Shown: in pieces, positions 8,416 through 16,374 of the stretch
Layout of the letters: every line of letters starts with the position of its first letter
Position numbering within the stretch: position 1 is the stretch's first letter
From: Pseudomonadota bacterium
Lineage (GTDB): Bacteria > Desulfobacterota > Syntrophorhabdia > Syntrophorhabdales > Syntrophorhabdaceae
Reading direction: 5' to 3'
Length of the DNA: 51,852 bases
Assembly: GCA_026388255.1 (NCBI GenBank)
Contig: JAPLKC010000096.1
Span: forward strand, 1 to 51,852
Notes under the pieces: generated by a model
The model's database searches: none
Told to the model about the DNA's origin: nothing
What the model saw: the letters and a program-made list of their open reading frames with translations, nothing else
Translations under genes and position numbers: made by a program

Positions 8416-8657
8416 TATAATCTTTATCTTTTGTCGGTCTGCAGTTTAACACTGCATCCGTTCCCTGACAATCAGGGTATTCCTGATTTTATGATTCGAA
8501 AAACCTGATTTTCCTGGTTCTAAAACTCGCAGACCATGGGCCTCATCGTTACGTACATAGCGCACAGACAGGCAACGCCTTCCCATTGCATCACTATGTG
8601 CAGAGGCCGGGTAGGAAAAACTCAGGAAACTCCGGGCCCCTCCCCTCTTGTTTTTTT
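8416..8657 (+). ncRNA. Candidate structured RNA or leader upstream of Cache-channel gene
   Basis: This gene-free stretch begins with a TATAAT (8416-8421) that could start a transcript near 8428; no good -35 box is seen. GGTCTGC (8435-8441) can pair with GCAGACC (8529-8535). GGCCTC (near 8540) pairs with GAGGCC (near 8613), enclosing an 8-base stem GTACATAG/CTATGTGC and a further GCAA/TTGC stem. A T-rich run at 8648-8660 follows GC-rich sequence. Inside the first arm, two short hairpins (CCCTGA/TCAGGG and AATCAGG/CCTGATT) are mutually exclusive. It fits no riboswitch, 6S, SRP or RNase P consensus I know. It could be an independent small RNA, a leader, or only a repeat-rich spacer. Confidence 0.3.
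8461..8506 (+). repeat. Dispersed palindromic repeat, copy 1
   Basis: A 46-base segment matches the reverse complement of 12042-12087 at 38 of 46 positions, including AATCAGG, CCTGATTTT and TTCGAAAAACCT. Both copies are intergenic and inverted relative to each other. They look like REP-type elements. A decayed REP-associated transposase occurs at 38379. Confidence 0.6.
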
Positions 8658-8665
8658 GTTTAATC

Positions 8666-8671
8666 TATAAT
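8666..8671 (+). promoter_or_regulatory. Candidate -10 box for the Cache-channel gene
   Basis: A perfect TATAAT lies 20 bases before the start codon, after the T-run that may end an upstream transcript. No convincing -35 box is seen, and there is no clear Shine-Dalgarno sequence before the ATG. Confidence 0.35.
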
Positions 8672-8691
8672 AAGATTTCAAACGGGCAATT

Positions 8692-10836
8692 ATGGAGAAG
8701 CTTTTCCCCAAGGGTAAAATACAAAAACTGATGTTCTGGTGTTTGCTGCTGGCTACCCTATTCAGCTTTTTTCTCTCTATTTTTCTTATCTATAATCATA
8801 TTTCCTATAAAAACACCATTGCAAAAAAAGTTAAAAACCAGGTGGTTCACCATACCATGGAGGGCGCAAGAGCAATAGACAATATTCTTAAAAAACGTAT
8901 GTCTATTGCTCAAAATATTGCTGATGATTTAACAGCCAACAAACTCAGCATGAAAGAGATTTTAAAGAAAATCAGGGATATTGTTGATGAGAACCTGCAC
9001 ATTCACGGTATTGCCATTGCTTATAGGCCTTATGCATACAATCCAAAGGTCAGGCTCCATGCGTCTTACTATGCGAGAAAATACGGGAAACCGCAATTAA
9101 TTCAGGTAGAATCAGTCTATGACTATACTAAATCGGAACACGAGTGGTATACCCTTCCAATGGAAAAAGGGGCCATGTGGGTCGGGCCTTATTCCGGACA
9201 GGCAGGCGGTGTCCTGATGACCACATATTCTGTCCCCTTTTACAAGGTTGACTCTGCAACAAAGGAAAAAATCGCTCTTGGCGTGGTAGCCCTTGATATT
9301 TCCCTGGATTGGGTGAAAAATATAGTGGACTCCCTTGATTTTGGCCATAGCGGTTACGGCGCGGTCATATCAAAAAAAGGTGTGTATCTTTATCACCCCA
9401 ACAGGGAGTATGTTCAAAAATCAAAAACAATCTTTGACGTGGCAGGGGAATCGAAAGATACGGGGAGGGAAATAGCAGGCATAAAATCATTGAGAGGCGA
9501 AAAAGGGGTTGTAGAACATACCGGTGTTACCACGGGACTCCCTTCGTGGCTTATTTTTGAGCCAATACCTTCCGCTGGATGGTCATTACATCTCACATTT
9601 ATCAAAGATGATATTCCGGTAAACCTTGATATTCTCAGGCGACAACTTATGGTGATTGTCCTTGTCTTAACAATTTTTGGTCTGTCGTTCTCATCGCTTG
9701 TTTTCCGCGCTTATGAAGGTGACAACGGGAATCTCTGGAGGATTTGCACCATTGTTTTCATTGTGCTTCTATCAGGGATAGGTATTCTCTGGCACATTGC
9801 ATTGTCATTTGATACAGACTTGAAAAGTAGAGGTGTAAAGATTATCGGAAAGGCCGGTCTGGATAGTTTTATGCATTCATATAGCAAGGAATTTATTCAA
9901 AGAGGTGCCGGCGAACCGAAATATGTACCAACCGGAATCTTTATACGGTCGGCTGAGTTCTCCGGGGCAAATAAGATATTAATGAGCGGATATATCTGGC
10001 AGAAATATAACAACAAGACCCACAAAGATATTTCCCGGGGGTTTATCCTTCCCGATGCCATAGGTGATATAAAAATCAGCGAAGCCTATTCCTTTATGCA
10101 AAAAGACATGAGGGTAATTGGCTGGTATTTTCAGGCTACGCTGTATGGACGTCTTGATTATTCCAGATACCCTGTTGATTACGAAAGACTTGGGATACAG
10201 ATTCGTCATCAGGATCTCGGTAAAAATGTGATTCTTATTCCTGACCTCGAGGCATATAAATTTATCAATCCGAGTACCTTGCCGGGCCTGGGGAAAGATT
10301 TTGTTATTCCTGACTGGGAAGTAAAAAATACCTTTTTCGAATTTATAATGAAAAATTATGACACAAATTTCGGGATTCAAGATTACTCAGGCCAGGATAA
10401 TTTTCCTGAACTATATTTTAACATAATGATAAAAAGGAATCTGGTTGATGCATTCATTCGAAATATGACCCCCCTTATCATTGTGGCGTTGCTCTTGTTT
10501 GCCGTTATGTTTATTATGGCTGAAGAGAAAATGTCAAAAAAGTTTGCCATGGACATTGGGGAAAATCTGGTTTTTATAGGGTCAATGTGTTTTGTTATTA
10601 TTTTTTCACATATCAACACCAGGGGTAGAATCCCTACACAGGAAATATTCTATCTTGAGTATTTTTATTTCGTTATCTACATTGCCCTTTTATGGGTTCC
10701 GATAAGCGCCATCCTGTTTGTAGGCGGAAACAAGTCATCTTTTATTCAATATAAGGGGAATCTTTTTTCAAAGTTACTATACTGGCCGGTAATACTGGGG
10801 GCGTTATTTACAATTACCATGATCACTTTCTATTAA
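8692..10836 (+). CDS. Cache domain fused to a pentameric ligand-gated ion channel (Cys-loop receptor superfamily)
   Basis: The 714-residue protein starts with a transmembrane helix (about 11-33), followed by an extracytoplasmic double-Cache sensor (about 40-310). Two more helices follow (about 318-339 and 348-372). Residues about 375-590 form a beta-rich domain with YSRYPVDYERLGI near 490, which matches the Pro-loop (YPxDxQ) of bacterial ligand-gated channels, and IMIKRNLVDAFIRN just before the next helix, as at the end of their ligand-binding domain. Four C-terminal helices (about 592-611, 623-645, 653-677 and 695-714) fit M1-M4, with RIPTQEIFYLEYFYF in the M2-M3 position. The Cys-loop cysteines are absent, as in other prokaryotic homologues. 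It probably gates an ion pore in response to a small ligand. The channel call comes from motif reading, not a search. Confidence 0.75.
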   Translation: MEKLFPKGKIQKLMFWCLLLATLFSFFLSIFLIYNHISYKNTIAKKVKNQVVHHTMEGARAIDNILKKRMSIAQNIADDLTANKLSMKEILKKIRDIVDENLHIHGIAIAYRPYAYNPKVRLHASYYARKYGKPQLIQVESVYDYTKSEHEWYTLPMEKGAMWVGPYSGQAGGVLMTTYSVPFYKVDSATKEKIALGVVALDISLDWVKNIVDSLDFGHSGYGAVISKKGVYLYHPNREYVQKSKTIFDVAGESKDTGREIAGIKSLRGEKGVVEHTGVTTGLPSWLIFEPIPSAGWSLHLTFIKDDIPVNLDILRRQLMVIVLVLTIFGLSFSSLVFRAYEGDNGNLWRICTIVFIVLLSGIGILWHIALSFDTDLKSRGVKIIGKAGLDSFMHSYSKEFIQRGAGEPKYVPTGIFIRSAEFSGANKILMSGYIWQKYNNKTHKDISRGFILPDAIGDIKISEAYSFMQKDMRVIGWYFQATLYGRLDYSRYPVDYERLGIQIRHQDLGKNVILIPDLEAYKFINPSTLPGLGKDFVIPDWEVKNTFFEFIMKNYDTNFGIQDYSGQDNFPELYFNIMIKRNLVDAFIRNMTPLIIVALLLFAVMFIMAEEKMSKKFAMDIGENLVFIGSMCFVIIFSHINTRGRIPTQEIFYLEYFYFVIYIALLWVPISAILFVGGNKSSFIQYKGNLFSKLLYWPVILGALFTITMITFY

Positions 10837-10933
10837 CGTCTTCAATACTTGCTGTTGCTATAACAAAAAAAAGTGTGCGACTGAAACAGACTATTTACAA
10901 GACAATACCAAACACTAAACAAGGGGGGTCAAG

Positions 10934-11860
10934 ATGGCAACAAAGAAAACAGTTGAAAGTCCGGAATTTTTGTATTTGCCTCTGGAAAATATTATCGTGG
11001 AAGAACAGATTCGGTCAGGCATAGATACAGAAAGCGAGTCTTTTAAATCCCTCATGGAGTCGATTAAAGATCGGGGTGTTCTTGAACCTGTGCTTGTGAC
11101 GCCTAAAGACGGCAAATACCTGCTGCTCTGCGGAGAACGCCGATATCTGGCTGTACAAAAGCTTGATCTGGAATCCATTCCGGCGCGTGTTGTTAATACA
11201 ATGACCCAGAAAGATGAGATACTTGCTTATCAGTTGACTGAAAACCTCCAGCGGGAAGACCTGAATCCTATTGATCAGGCAAAGGGGATATTGGCGTATA
11301 TCCAAGCAAAACTTCCCGATAAAAATTATGATGTGGATGGGGTGATGAACGATTTGGTCAGCGTAATGAGATCGTCCGACTACATTGCAGAGGGGTTCTC
11401 AGCAAATGTTGCTGAGATATTAGAAATCACCGGAAAATCAATAAAGACGGTGTATAACGGGCTATCACTTTTAAAACTTCCTCCTGAGATTCAGGCCGAA
11501 ATCAGGTCGGGAAACCTCCCTGTTTCCCAGGGGTACCTATTCGCTGCCAACCTTGAATGTCCCGATCGTATGAAGATATTTACCGATATTTTGAAAACGC
11601 CGGTTACTTATATTATTCTGGAAAGAATGCTCACCGCATACAAAAAAGTTAAACCTGACCCTGCCGATACAAAGCCCATAACCGTGAAAAAACAGGTTAA
11701 GGGTATTTTATCCATAAAAACAGTCTTTGAGAAGGGTCTTGCAACCTATATACGGGAAGACGTTGAAAAACTCCTCTATGAACTACAGGTTTTCTGTGAT
11801 TATGTCCAACAACATGCGCCTATGATCCCATACGGAAAGAAAAGACCGCCACAGGTGTGA
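10934..11860 (+). CDS. ParB/Spo0J-family protein, orphan
   Basis: The 308-residue protein has the ParB N-terminal domain: LEPVLVTPKDGKYLLLCGERRY, with the conserved GERR box near residue 68 that in ParB binds CTP, and ENLQREDLNPID. A central helix-turn-helix region (about 150-190, GKSIKTVYNGLSLLKLP) follows. The C-terminal part (about 225-308) is not a recognisable ParB dimerisation domain. No parA gene or parS-like palindrome was seen nearby. It may be a DNA-binding regulator or nucleoid protein rather than part of a segregation pair. The start is supported by an AAGGGGGG ribosome site 5 bases upstream. It follows the channel gene by 97 bases. Confidence 0.85.
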   Translation: MATKKTVESPEFLYLPLENIIVEEQIRSGIDTESESFKSLMESIKDRGVLEPVLVTPKDGKYLLLCGERRYLAVQKLDLESIPARVVNTMTQKDEILAYQLTENLQREDLNPIDQAKGILAYIQAKLPDKNYDVDGVMNDLVSVMRSSDYIAEGFSANVAEILEITGKSIKTVYNGLSLLKLPPEIQAEIRSGNLPVSQGYLFAANLECPDRMKIFTDILKTPVTYIILERMLTAYKKVKPDPADTKPITVKKQVKGILSIKTVFEKGLATYIREDVEKLLYELQVFCDYVQQHAPMIPYGKKRPPQV

Positions 11861-12180
11861 GAAGGGCAGTGAATAGTGAATAGTAGAAAAGATAGGCGGA
11901 CTTGTGAAGCTGGTAAAGCCATGAAGCGAGATGAAGGCAGTGAAATAGGTAAAAAGGCAGAAAATGTGATGAAGGAAGTTAGAAGTTAATAGTAAATATG
12001 TTTTTAACTATTCACTAACGACTATTCACTGGAGTTATCTAAGGTTTTTCGAAGGGGAAAATCAGGATTGCCCTGATTGACAGGAAAGAGACCTGTGGGT
12101 TATAAAATAGCACGATTATTATTTTGACCTTTAAAATCAAATAAGTATATCGTATAATGTTTAATTAAGAGGTGAATATC
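11861..12180. other. Intergenic region with short repeats
   Basis: This 320-base gap holds no convincing gene. It contains iterations of GTGAATAGT near 11868-11885 and their inverted counterparts (ACTATTCACT) near 12007-12031, which could form a long imperfect hairpin. The second copy of the dispersed palindromic repeat is at 12042-12087. A TATAAT at 12153-12158 lies 22 bases before the terC-family start and may be its -10 box. Confidence 0.5.
12042..12087 (-). repeat. Dispersed palindromic repeat, copy 2
   Basis: The reverse complement of this segment matches 8461-8506 at 38 of 46 positions. It contains the inverted pair AATCAGG and CCTGATT, so it can fold into a small hairpin. It lies between the orphan parB-like gene and the terC-family gene. 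Confidence 0.6.
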
Positions 12181-12909
12181 ATGGATTTCGGAAGTTTTGG
12201 TTATTTTAATTTTACGTGGGAATTTATCAGTGGTTTTTTAATGATTATACTTATCGACCTTGTCCTGGCAGGAGACAATGCGGTTGTTATTGCAATGGCT
12301 GTCCGTAATCTGGCGCCCAAACAAAGGGTTAGAGGCATTATGTTAGGCGCAGGCGGAGCGATTATATTAAGGATTTTACTGACAATCGTAGTTGCCCAGC
12401 TTCTCGGTATAAAGGGACTGAAGTTCTGTGGCGGCGCCCTTATTATGTGGATAGCGTTGAAACTTTTTATAGAGGGAGCGCCGGAAGAGGGCGTCAAAAA
12501 GGAGCCGAAGACCATATGGCAGGCCATGATAACCGTCATAATTGCCGATATTGTCATGAGTCTCGATAACATGCTTGCCGTAGCAGGCGCGTCCCACGGC
12601 AATAATTTTCTGATTATCTTCGGATTGGTGTTAAGTATCCCCTTTATAGTATTTACGAGCAACCTTCTTGCCATGTTGATGGATAAATATCCCATTATTG
12701 TGTATCTTGGGGCCATGGTACTTGGAAAGGTTTCAGGAGAGATGATAATCACAGATCCCTTTGTACAGTCATTCCTCCACACAGGCAAGACCACCCAGTA
12801 TATTGTAGAGGTTGTAGGCGCAATTGCTGTGGTTGTGGTAGGCAAACTCTGGATGAAGTGGAAGATAAGTAAGCAAAACAAAGAGGGGAACGAAACCCAA
12901 ACTAACTGA
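12181..12909 (+). CDS. TerC-family integral membrane protein
   Basis: This 242-residue membrane protein has about seven helices. It carries the two TerC repeats, seen as DLVLAGDNAVVIA near residue 25 and DIVMSLDNMLAVAGAS near residue 125, each with an Asp-Asn pair thought to bind metal. Family members export Mn2+ or Ca2+ or protect during translocation of metalloproteins; the ion is not certain here. I chose ATG 12181 because an AGAGGTGA ribosome site ends 6 bases before it. An in-frame GTG at 12172 lies inside that site. No yybP-ykoY-type manganese riboswitch could be recognised upstream. It is followed 17 bases later by a cytidylate-kinase-like gene, probably in one operon. Confidence 0.88.
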   Translation: MDFGSFGYFNFTWEFISGFLMIILIDLVLAGDNAVVIAMAVRNLAPKQRVRGIMLGAGGAIILRILLTIVVAQLLGIKGLKFCGGALIMWIALKLFIEGAPEEGVKKEPKTIWQAMITVIIADIVMSLDNMLAVAGASHGNNFLIIFGLVLSIPFIVFTSNLLAMLMDKYPIIVYLGAMVLGKVSGEMIITDPFVQSFLHTGKTTQYIVEVVGAIAVVVVGKLWMKWKISKQNKEGNETQTN

Positions 12910-12926
12910 AAAAAGGAGGTTTTATC

Positions 12927-13727
12927 ATGGCAACCTTAACCATATCAAGGCAGCACGGAAGCAGCGGCAGACAGATAGGACAGGAAATAGCCCACGAAAT
13001 CGGGTATGAATACATCGACAGAGAACAAATTCTCACAGATATCAGGGAAAAAGGTCAGGAATGGGAAAAATGGGAAAAGGAATTTGAAGAACATCACCCC
13101 ACAATATGGGAAAGATATGACTGGTCTTTTAGAGGGTTTGTGGCGCTGCAACAGAGCCTTATATTTGATTACGCATTGAAGGATAATGTGGTAATCATGG
13201 GCAGAGGCGCAAATTTTCTCCTTAAGGACATTTCTTATGTTCTAAAAGTCCGTTTTGAAGCACCTCTTGATAAGCGAATCGAGATGGTCCAGAATCGTGA
13301 GAATACAGACAGGGCAACAGCTCAGTGGATGATAAAGAAACTTGACAAAGAGAGCAAAGGCTTTATCGGCACGGTATACGGCGCAGATTGGAATGTCCAC
13401 ACCTACTACGATATTATCTTCAATACAGCCGTTCAGTCTACAGATATGATCATGGCCTCTCTAAAGACTACTCTTGCAGAAAAAGATCAGCTCAAAACTG
13501 AGGACGCAAAAAATATACTCAGGATGAAGGCTGCTGCATTTCGTGTAAAAGCCGGCATTTTGACAAATTCAAAATTCTTTGTCCCGACCCTTAATATATT
13601 CCCGAGCAATGACACGATTGTCCTTAAGGGGGTAGTCCATAATCCTAAAGAGTATAAGAATCTTGAGGATGAAGCAAGGCGTCTTGCCGGCAACATACCG
13701 GTAAAATGTGAACTGAATTACCGTTGA
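12927..13727 (+). CDS. Cytidylate kinase-like protein with C-terminal BON-like domain (paralogue of 4705-5556)
   Basis: The 266-residue protein has the same architecture as the one encoded at 4705-5556: N-terminal TISRQHGSSGRQIG, RYDWSFRGFVALQQS and VVIMGRGANFLL, then a BON-like C-terminal segment (VPTLNIFPSNDTIVLKGVVH). The kinase-type P-loop is present in modified form. Catalytic activity is unproven. It is probably co-transcribed with the terC-family gene, whose stop is 17 bases upstream, and has a strong AAAAAAGGAGG ribosome site. The recurring pairing of this protein type with a membrane transporter suggests a regulatory role in solute transport; that is inference. A 15-base-pair hairpin follows the gene. 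Confidence 0.78.
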   Translation: MATLTISRQHGSSGRQIGQEIAHEIGYEYIDREQILTDIREKGQEWEKWEKEFEEHHPTIWERYDWSFRGFVALQQSLIFDYALKDNVVIMGRGANFLLKDISYVLKVRFEAPLDKRIEMVQNRENTDRATAQWMIKKLDKESKGFIGTVYGADWNVHTYYDIIFNTAVQSTDMIMASLKTTLAEKDQLKTEDAKNILRMKAAAFRVKAGILTNSKFFVPTLNIFPSNDTIVLKGVVHNPKEYKNLEDEARRLAGNIPVKCELNYR

Positions 13728-13754
13728 AAACCTGTAATAATAGAGTATGGGATA

Positions 13755-13789
13755 AGCATAACGGCCAGACTAACTCTGGCCGTTATGCT
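13755..13789. terminator. Strong hairpin between convergent genes
   Basis: A perfect 15-base stem (13755-13769 with 13775-13789) carries a 5-base loop, CTAAC. It lies between the cytidylate-kinase-like gene and the convergent response regulator gene, which suits a bidirectional transcription end. No T-tract follows on either strand, so it may instead protect 3' ends. Confidence 0.6.
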
Positions 13790-13814
13790 ATGAGACTCAG
13801 CCGGAGGTCATAAC

Positions 13815-14462
13815 TTATAGCGAGGTAAGCCCTTCCCTTATTGCATATTTTGTCAATTCGGCGATACTATGCATGTTTAACTTCTCCATAACCTGCTGCC
13901 GATGGGTTTCGATAGTCTTAACACTGATATTTAAATGAGCTGCTATCTGCCTGGTCGTTTTGCCTTCTGCAAGAAGCTGAAGCACTTCCCGTTCCCTTGC
14001 GGTTAACGGTGTAAAGGCTGTAGCCTCATTTGCCGGTATATTATGAATATATTCCTTTATCACCACATCCGTTATCTTCGGGCTCAGATAGGGCTGGCCG
14101 GACATAACGGTCATGATGTCCAGTTCAAGCTCTTCAAAGGCGCTGTCCTTCAAAAGATATCCTGATGCGCCGGCTTTTAACATCTGTAGTACAAACCTCC
14201 TGTCCGAATGCATTGAAAGGGCAATTACCCTGATACCTTTTGTCTCTGAAATAATCTGGCCGGTTGCATTAATCCCGTTCATATCCGGCATGCCGATATC
14301 CATAATCACGATATCCGGCAAAAGTTTTTTGGCAAGACGCACCGCTGTTAATCCATCCTGTGCTTCTGCAACAACCTCCATGTTCGGATTCTTTTCGAGC
14401 AGGGCGTGTAATCCTTCCCTTATAATTTTATGGTCATCTGCCAGAAGAATTTTTATACCCAT
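13815..14462 (-). CDS. NarL/FixJ-type response regulator
   Basis: The 215-residue protein has a receiver domain (about 1-120) with acidic pocket Asp9-Asp10, phospho-acceptor Asp55 in IVIMDIG, and a conserved Lys in LLKDSA. A LuxR-type DNA-binding domain (about 150-212) shows LTAREREVLQLLAEG and ISVKTIETHRQQVMEKL. It is the partner of the histidine kinase encoded 25 bases upstream on the same strand and should be phosphorylated by it. Target genes are not evident. A ribosome site AAAGGAGAG sits 7 bases before the start. Confidence 0.93.
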   Translation of the reverse strand: MGIKILLADDHKIIREGLHALLEKNPNMEVVAEAQDGLTAVRLAKKLLPDIVIMDIGMPDMNGINATGQIISETKGIRVIALSMHSDRRFVLQMLKAGASGYLLKDSAFEELELDIMTVMSGQPYLSPKITDVVIKEYIHNIPANEATAFTPLTAREREVLQLLAEGKTTRQIAAHLNISVKTIETHRQQVMEKLNMHSIAELTKYAIREGLTSL

Positions 14463-14487
14463 GGCAATCTCTCCTTTTACCTATTCG

Positions 14488-16218
14488 CTAACTCTTCAAC
14501 GGTGCATTAAGGACAATCCTTGTCCCTCGCCCCTTTTGCGACCTTATTTCCACCTGGCCTCCAAGATGATGTAAACGCTCCCGGATACTGAAAAGTCCGA
14601 ACCCCTTATTTTCATCAAAATAAAAATTCATCTTTGCTGCATTAAACCCGACACCGTCATCCACAACATGAATGGATATATTGTTTTCAATTTTTCGTAC
14701 AGTCACTTTTACCTTCCATGCCCGGGCATGTTTTGCCACATTTACCAGAAGCTCGCGTACTGCCATAAAAAGAAAAATACGGATTTCATCGTTAACAGGC
14801 TTTAAATAGTTATCATTTTCGAATTCATAATCAAGGCCATGCTGTTCATGAATCTGCTCAGTCAGCCATTCAAGCGCCGCCTCAAGACCAAGATCGTAAA
14901 GAATGGGCGGGCTCAGTTCAAAGGTCAATGAACGGGTATAACGGATTGCCTGTTCTATGTATTCCCTGATTTCCTCTAATTTGTCACCGGGTGCATTCGT
15001 TTTTGCATATTCCATCAAGGCGCCCAGCTTGATCTTGGAAACGGCAAGTACCTGGCCGATATGGTCATGAAGCATGGTGGCTATGCGCCGTCTCTCCTTC
15101 TCCTCTGCCAGCGAGAGATCTGAGGCCAGAGACCTGAGCTGTTTCTGGTAAGATTGTATCTTTTCTTCTGCCTTTTTCTGCTCGGTTATATCTTCTACGG
15201 TTCCTTCATAGTAAAGAATTGTGCCATCTGTTCCACGGACAACCTTGGCGTTTTCACGAACAAAAATTAAAGGACTGCCGCGCCTGACCCATTTAGTCTC
15301 AAACCCTCTCACCTTTTCTTCTTTTTCAAGGCGCTTCTTGAGTCTCTTTTTCAGATACGTAGGTTCGTAATCCCCTCTTTTCAATTGACTCGATGCCATC
15401 TCATTAATGGAGTTATATCCGAGCATCCTTAACAGGGTAGGATTGGCCATAAATATCCTTCCATCGGGATTCGTCCGGTAAATGCCTATAGGGGAATTTT
15501 CAAAAAGATTTCTGTAACGCTCCGCGCCTTTGTGAAGCATGTCTACAATACTTTTACGCCTGTTAAGTTCAAGGGTGAGACGTTCGTTTGCATCCATCAA
15601 TTCTGCCGTACGTTCCTTTACCCGTTGCTCAAGCTCATCTTTTGCCATCTGGATTGTCTCTTCGACCTGTTTATGCTTTGTAATATCGTTGTTTATCTCC
15701 ACTATTCCGACGGGGTTGCCCTTGTTGTCCCTCCTTAAAGCCCACCTGCTCTCTACAATGATTCGCCCTCCGTCCCGCTTTGTATGGATAAGCTCGCCGT
15801 CCCATCGTCCATTGCCGAATACATCCGCCTTGATCTCTTCAAACGGTTTAGAAAATTCAGTACGCAGGAGCTTATGTATGTTTTTGCCTATAGCTTCTTC
15901 CTTTGTCCATCCGTAACGCTCTATCGCCCCGTTGTTCCAGAATGTAATCTCTCCATCAAGATTGCCGACAATGATTGCATCCTCTGCAATTTCAAGAAGT
16001 TCTGCCTGGTCTCTCAATTTATCAGATTGTCGCTGCAATTCTTTTTCAGTATTTTCCCGCGAGGATTGCTTCATTAAAGACCGGCATTGTTTCTCGCTTT
16101 CCTTTAGAACTTTTTGAATATGCTTTAACTTTGGTTGTAAATGCTCAAGCCGGGCAACTTTATTCCGTAGCATAACAAGTTCTTTTTCCATACTGTTGCA
16201 GCTTTCTTTTTTATCCAT
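14488..16218 (-). CDS. Soluble PAS sensor histidine kinase (HisKA_3 type)
   Basis: The protein is about 576 residues. A coiled-coil N-terminus (about 10-75) is followed by a first PAS/PAC unit (ITFWNNGAIERYGWTKEEAIG), a coiled linker, a second PAS/PAC unit (RTNPDGRIFMANPTLLRMLG) and the NarX-type dimerisation helix ERRRIATMLHDHIGQVLAV with the phospho-acceptor His. A HATPase domain with NVAKHA and VDDGVGF boxes completes it. It has no membrane segments, so it senses a cytoplasmic signal through PAS domains. The start at 16218 is preferred to ATG 16230 because GGAG lies 6 bases before it. It forms a two-component pair with the response regulator directly downstream. Confidence 0.9.
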   Translation of the reverse strand: MDKKESCNSMEKELVMLRNKVARLEHLQPKLKHIQKVLKESEKQCRSLMKQSSRENTEKELQRQSDKLRDQAELLEIAEDAIIVGNLDGEITFWNNGAIERYGWTKEEAIGKNIHKLLRTEFSKPFEEIKADVFGNGRWDGELIHTKRDGGRIIVESRWALRRDNKGNPVGIVEINNDITKHKQVEETIQMAKDELEQRVKERTAELMDANERLTLELNRRKSIVDMLHKGAERYRNLFENSPIGIYRTNPDGRIFMANPTLLRMLGYNSINEMASSQLKRGDYEPTYLKKRLKKRLEKEEKVRGFETKWVRRGSPLIFVRENAKVVRGTDGTILYYEGTVEDITEQKKAEEKIQSYQKQLRSLASDLSLAEEKERRRIATMLHDHIGQVLAVSKIKLGALMEYAKTNAPGDKLEEIREYIEQAIRYTRSLTFELSPPILYDLGLEAALEWLTEQIHEQHGLDYEFENDNYLKPVNDEIRIFLFMAVRELLVNVAKHARAWKVKVTVRKIENNISIHVVDDGVGFNAAKMNFYFDENKGFGLFSIRERLHHLGGQVEIRSQKGRGTRIVLNAPLKS

Positions 16219-16314
16219 TTGCTTCTCCATTCTACAACCCGTGATAATTTATAATATATCCGGTCTTATTGTCTATTAATTAAGAAAATAACTTTTTTTA
16301 AGAATATTCTGTCA

Positions 16315-16342
16315 TTGACAAAAACCGGAGGCAAGGTATAAT
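16315..16342 (+). promoter_or_regulatory. Consensus sigma-70 promoter for ispG
   Basis: A perfect TTGACA (16315-16320) and a perfect TATAAT (16337-16342) are separated by 16 bases. Transcription would begin near 16349, leaving about 25 bases of leader before the ispG start. It lies in the divergent gap between the histidine kinase gene and ispG. Confidence 0.8.
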
Positions 16343-16374
16343 ATTGGTCAAACATTTAAAAATAAAATGAGTAA

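Noticed and set aside
8600-8650. Segment GGAAACTCCGGGC resembling the RNase P RNA start (GGAAAGTCCGGGC)
   Set aside because: The remainder of RNase P RNA (P4, J regions, about 350 nt) is missing and a gene begins 50 bases later.
11861-12035. Short GTGAATAGT iterations as a CRISPR or iteron array
   Set aside because: Units are too short and irregular, and there are no spacers of even length or cas genes.
12201-12881. Long open frame on the minus strand opposite the TerC-family gene (226 codons)
   Set aside because: It has no ribosome site, no recognisable motif, and the plus-strand gene has clear TerC repeats and a good start; it is a shadow frame.
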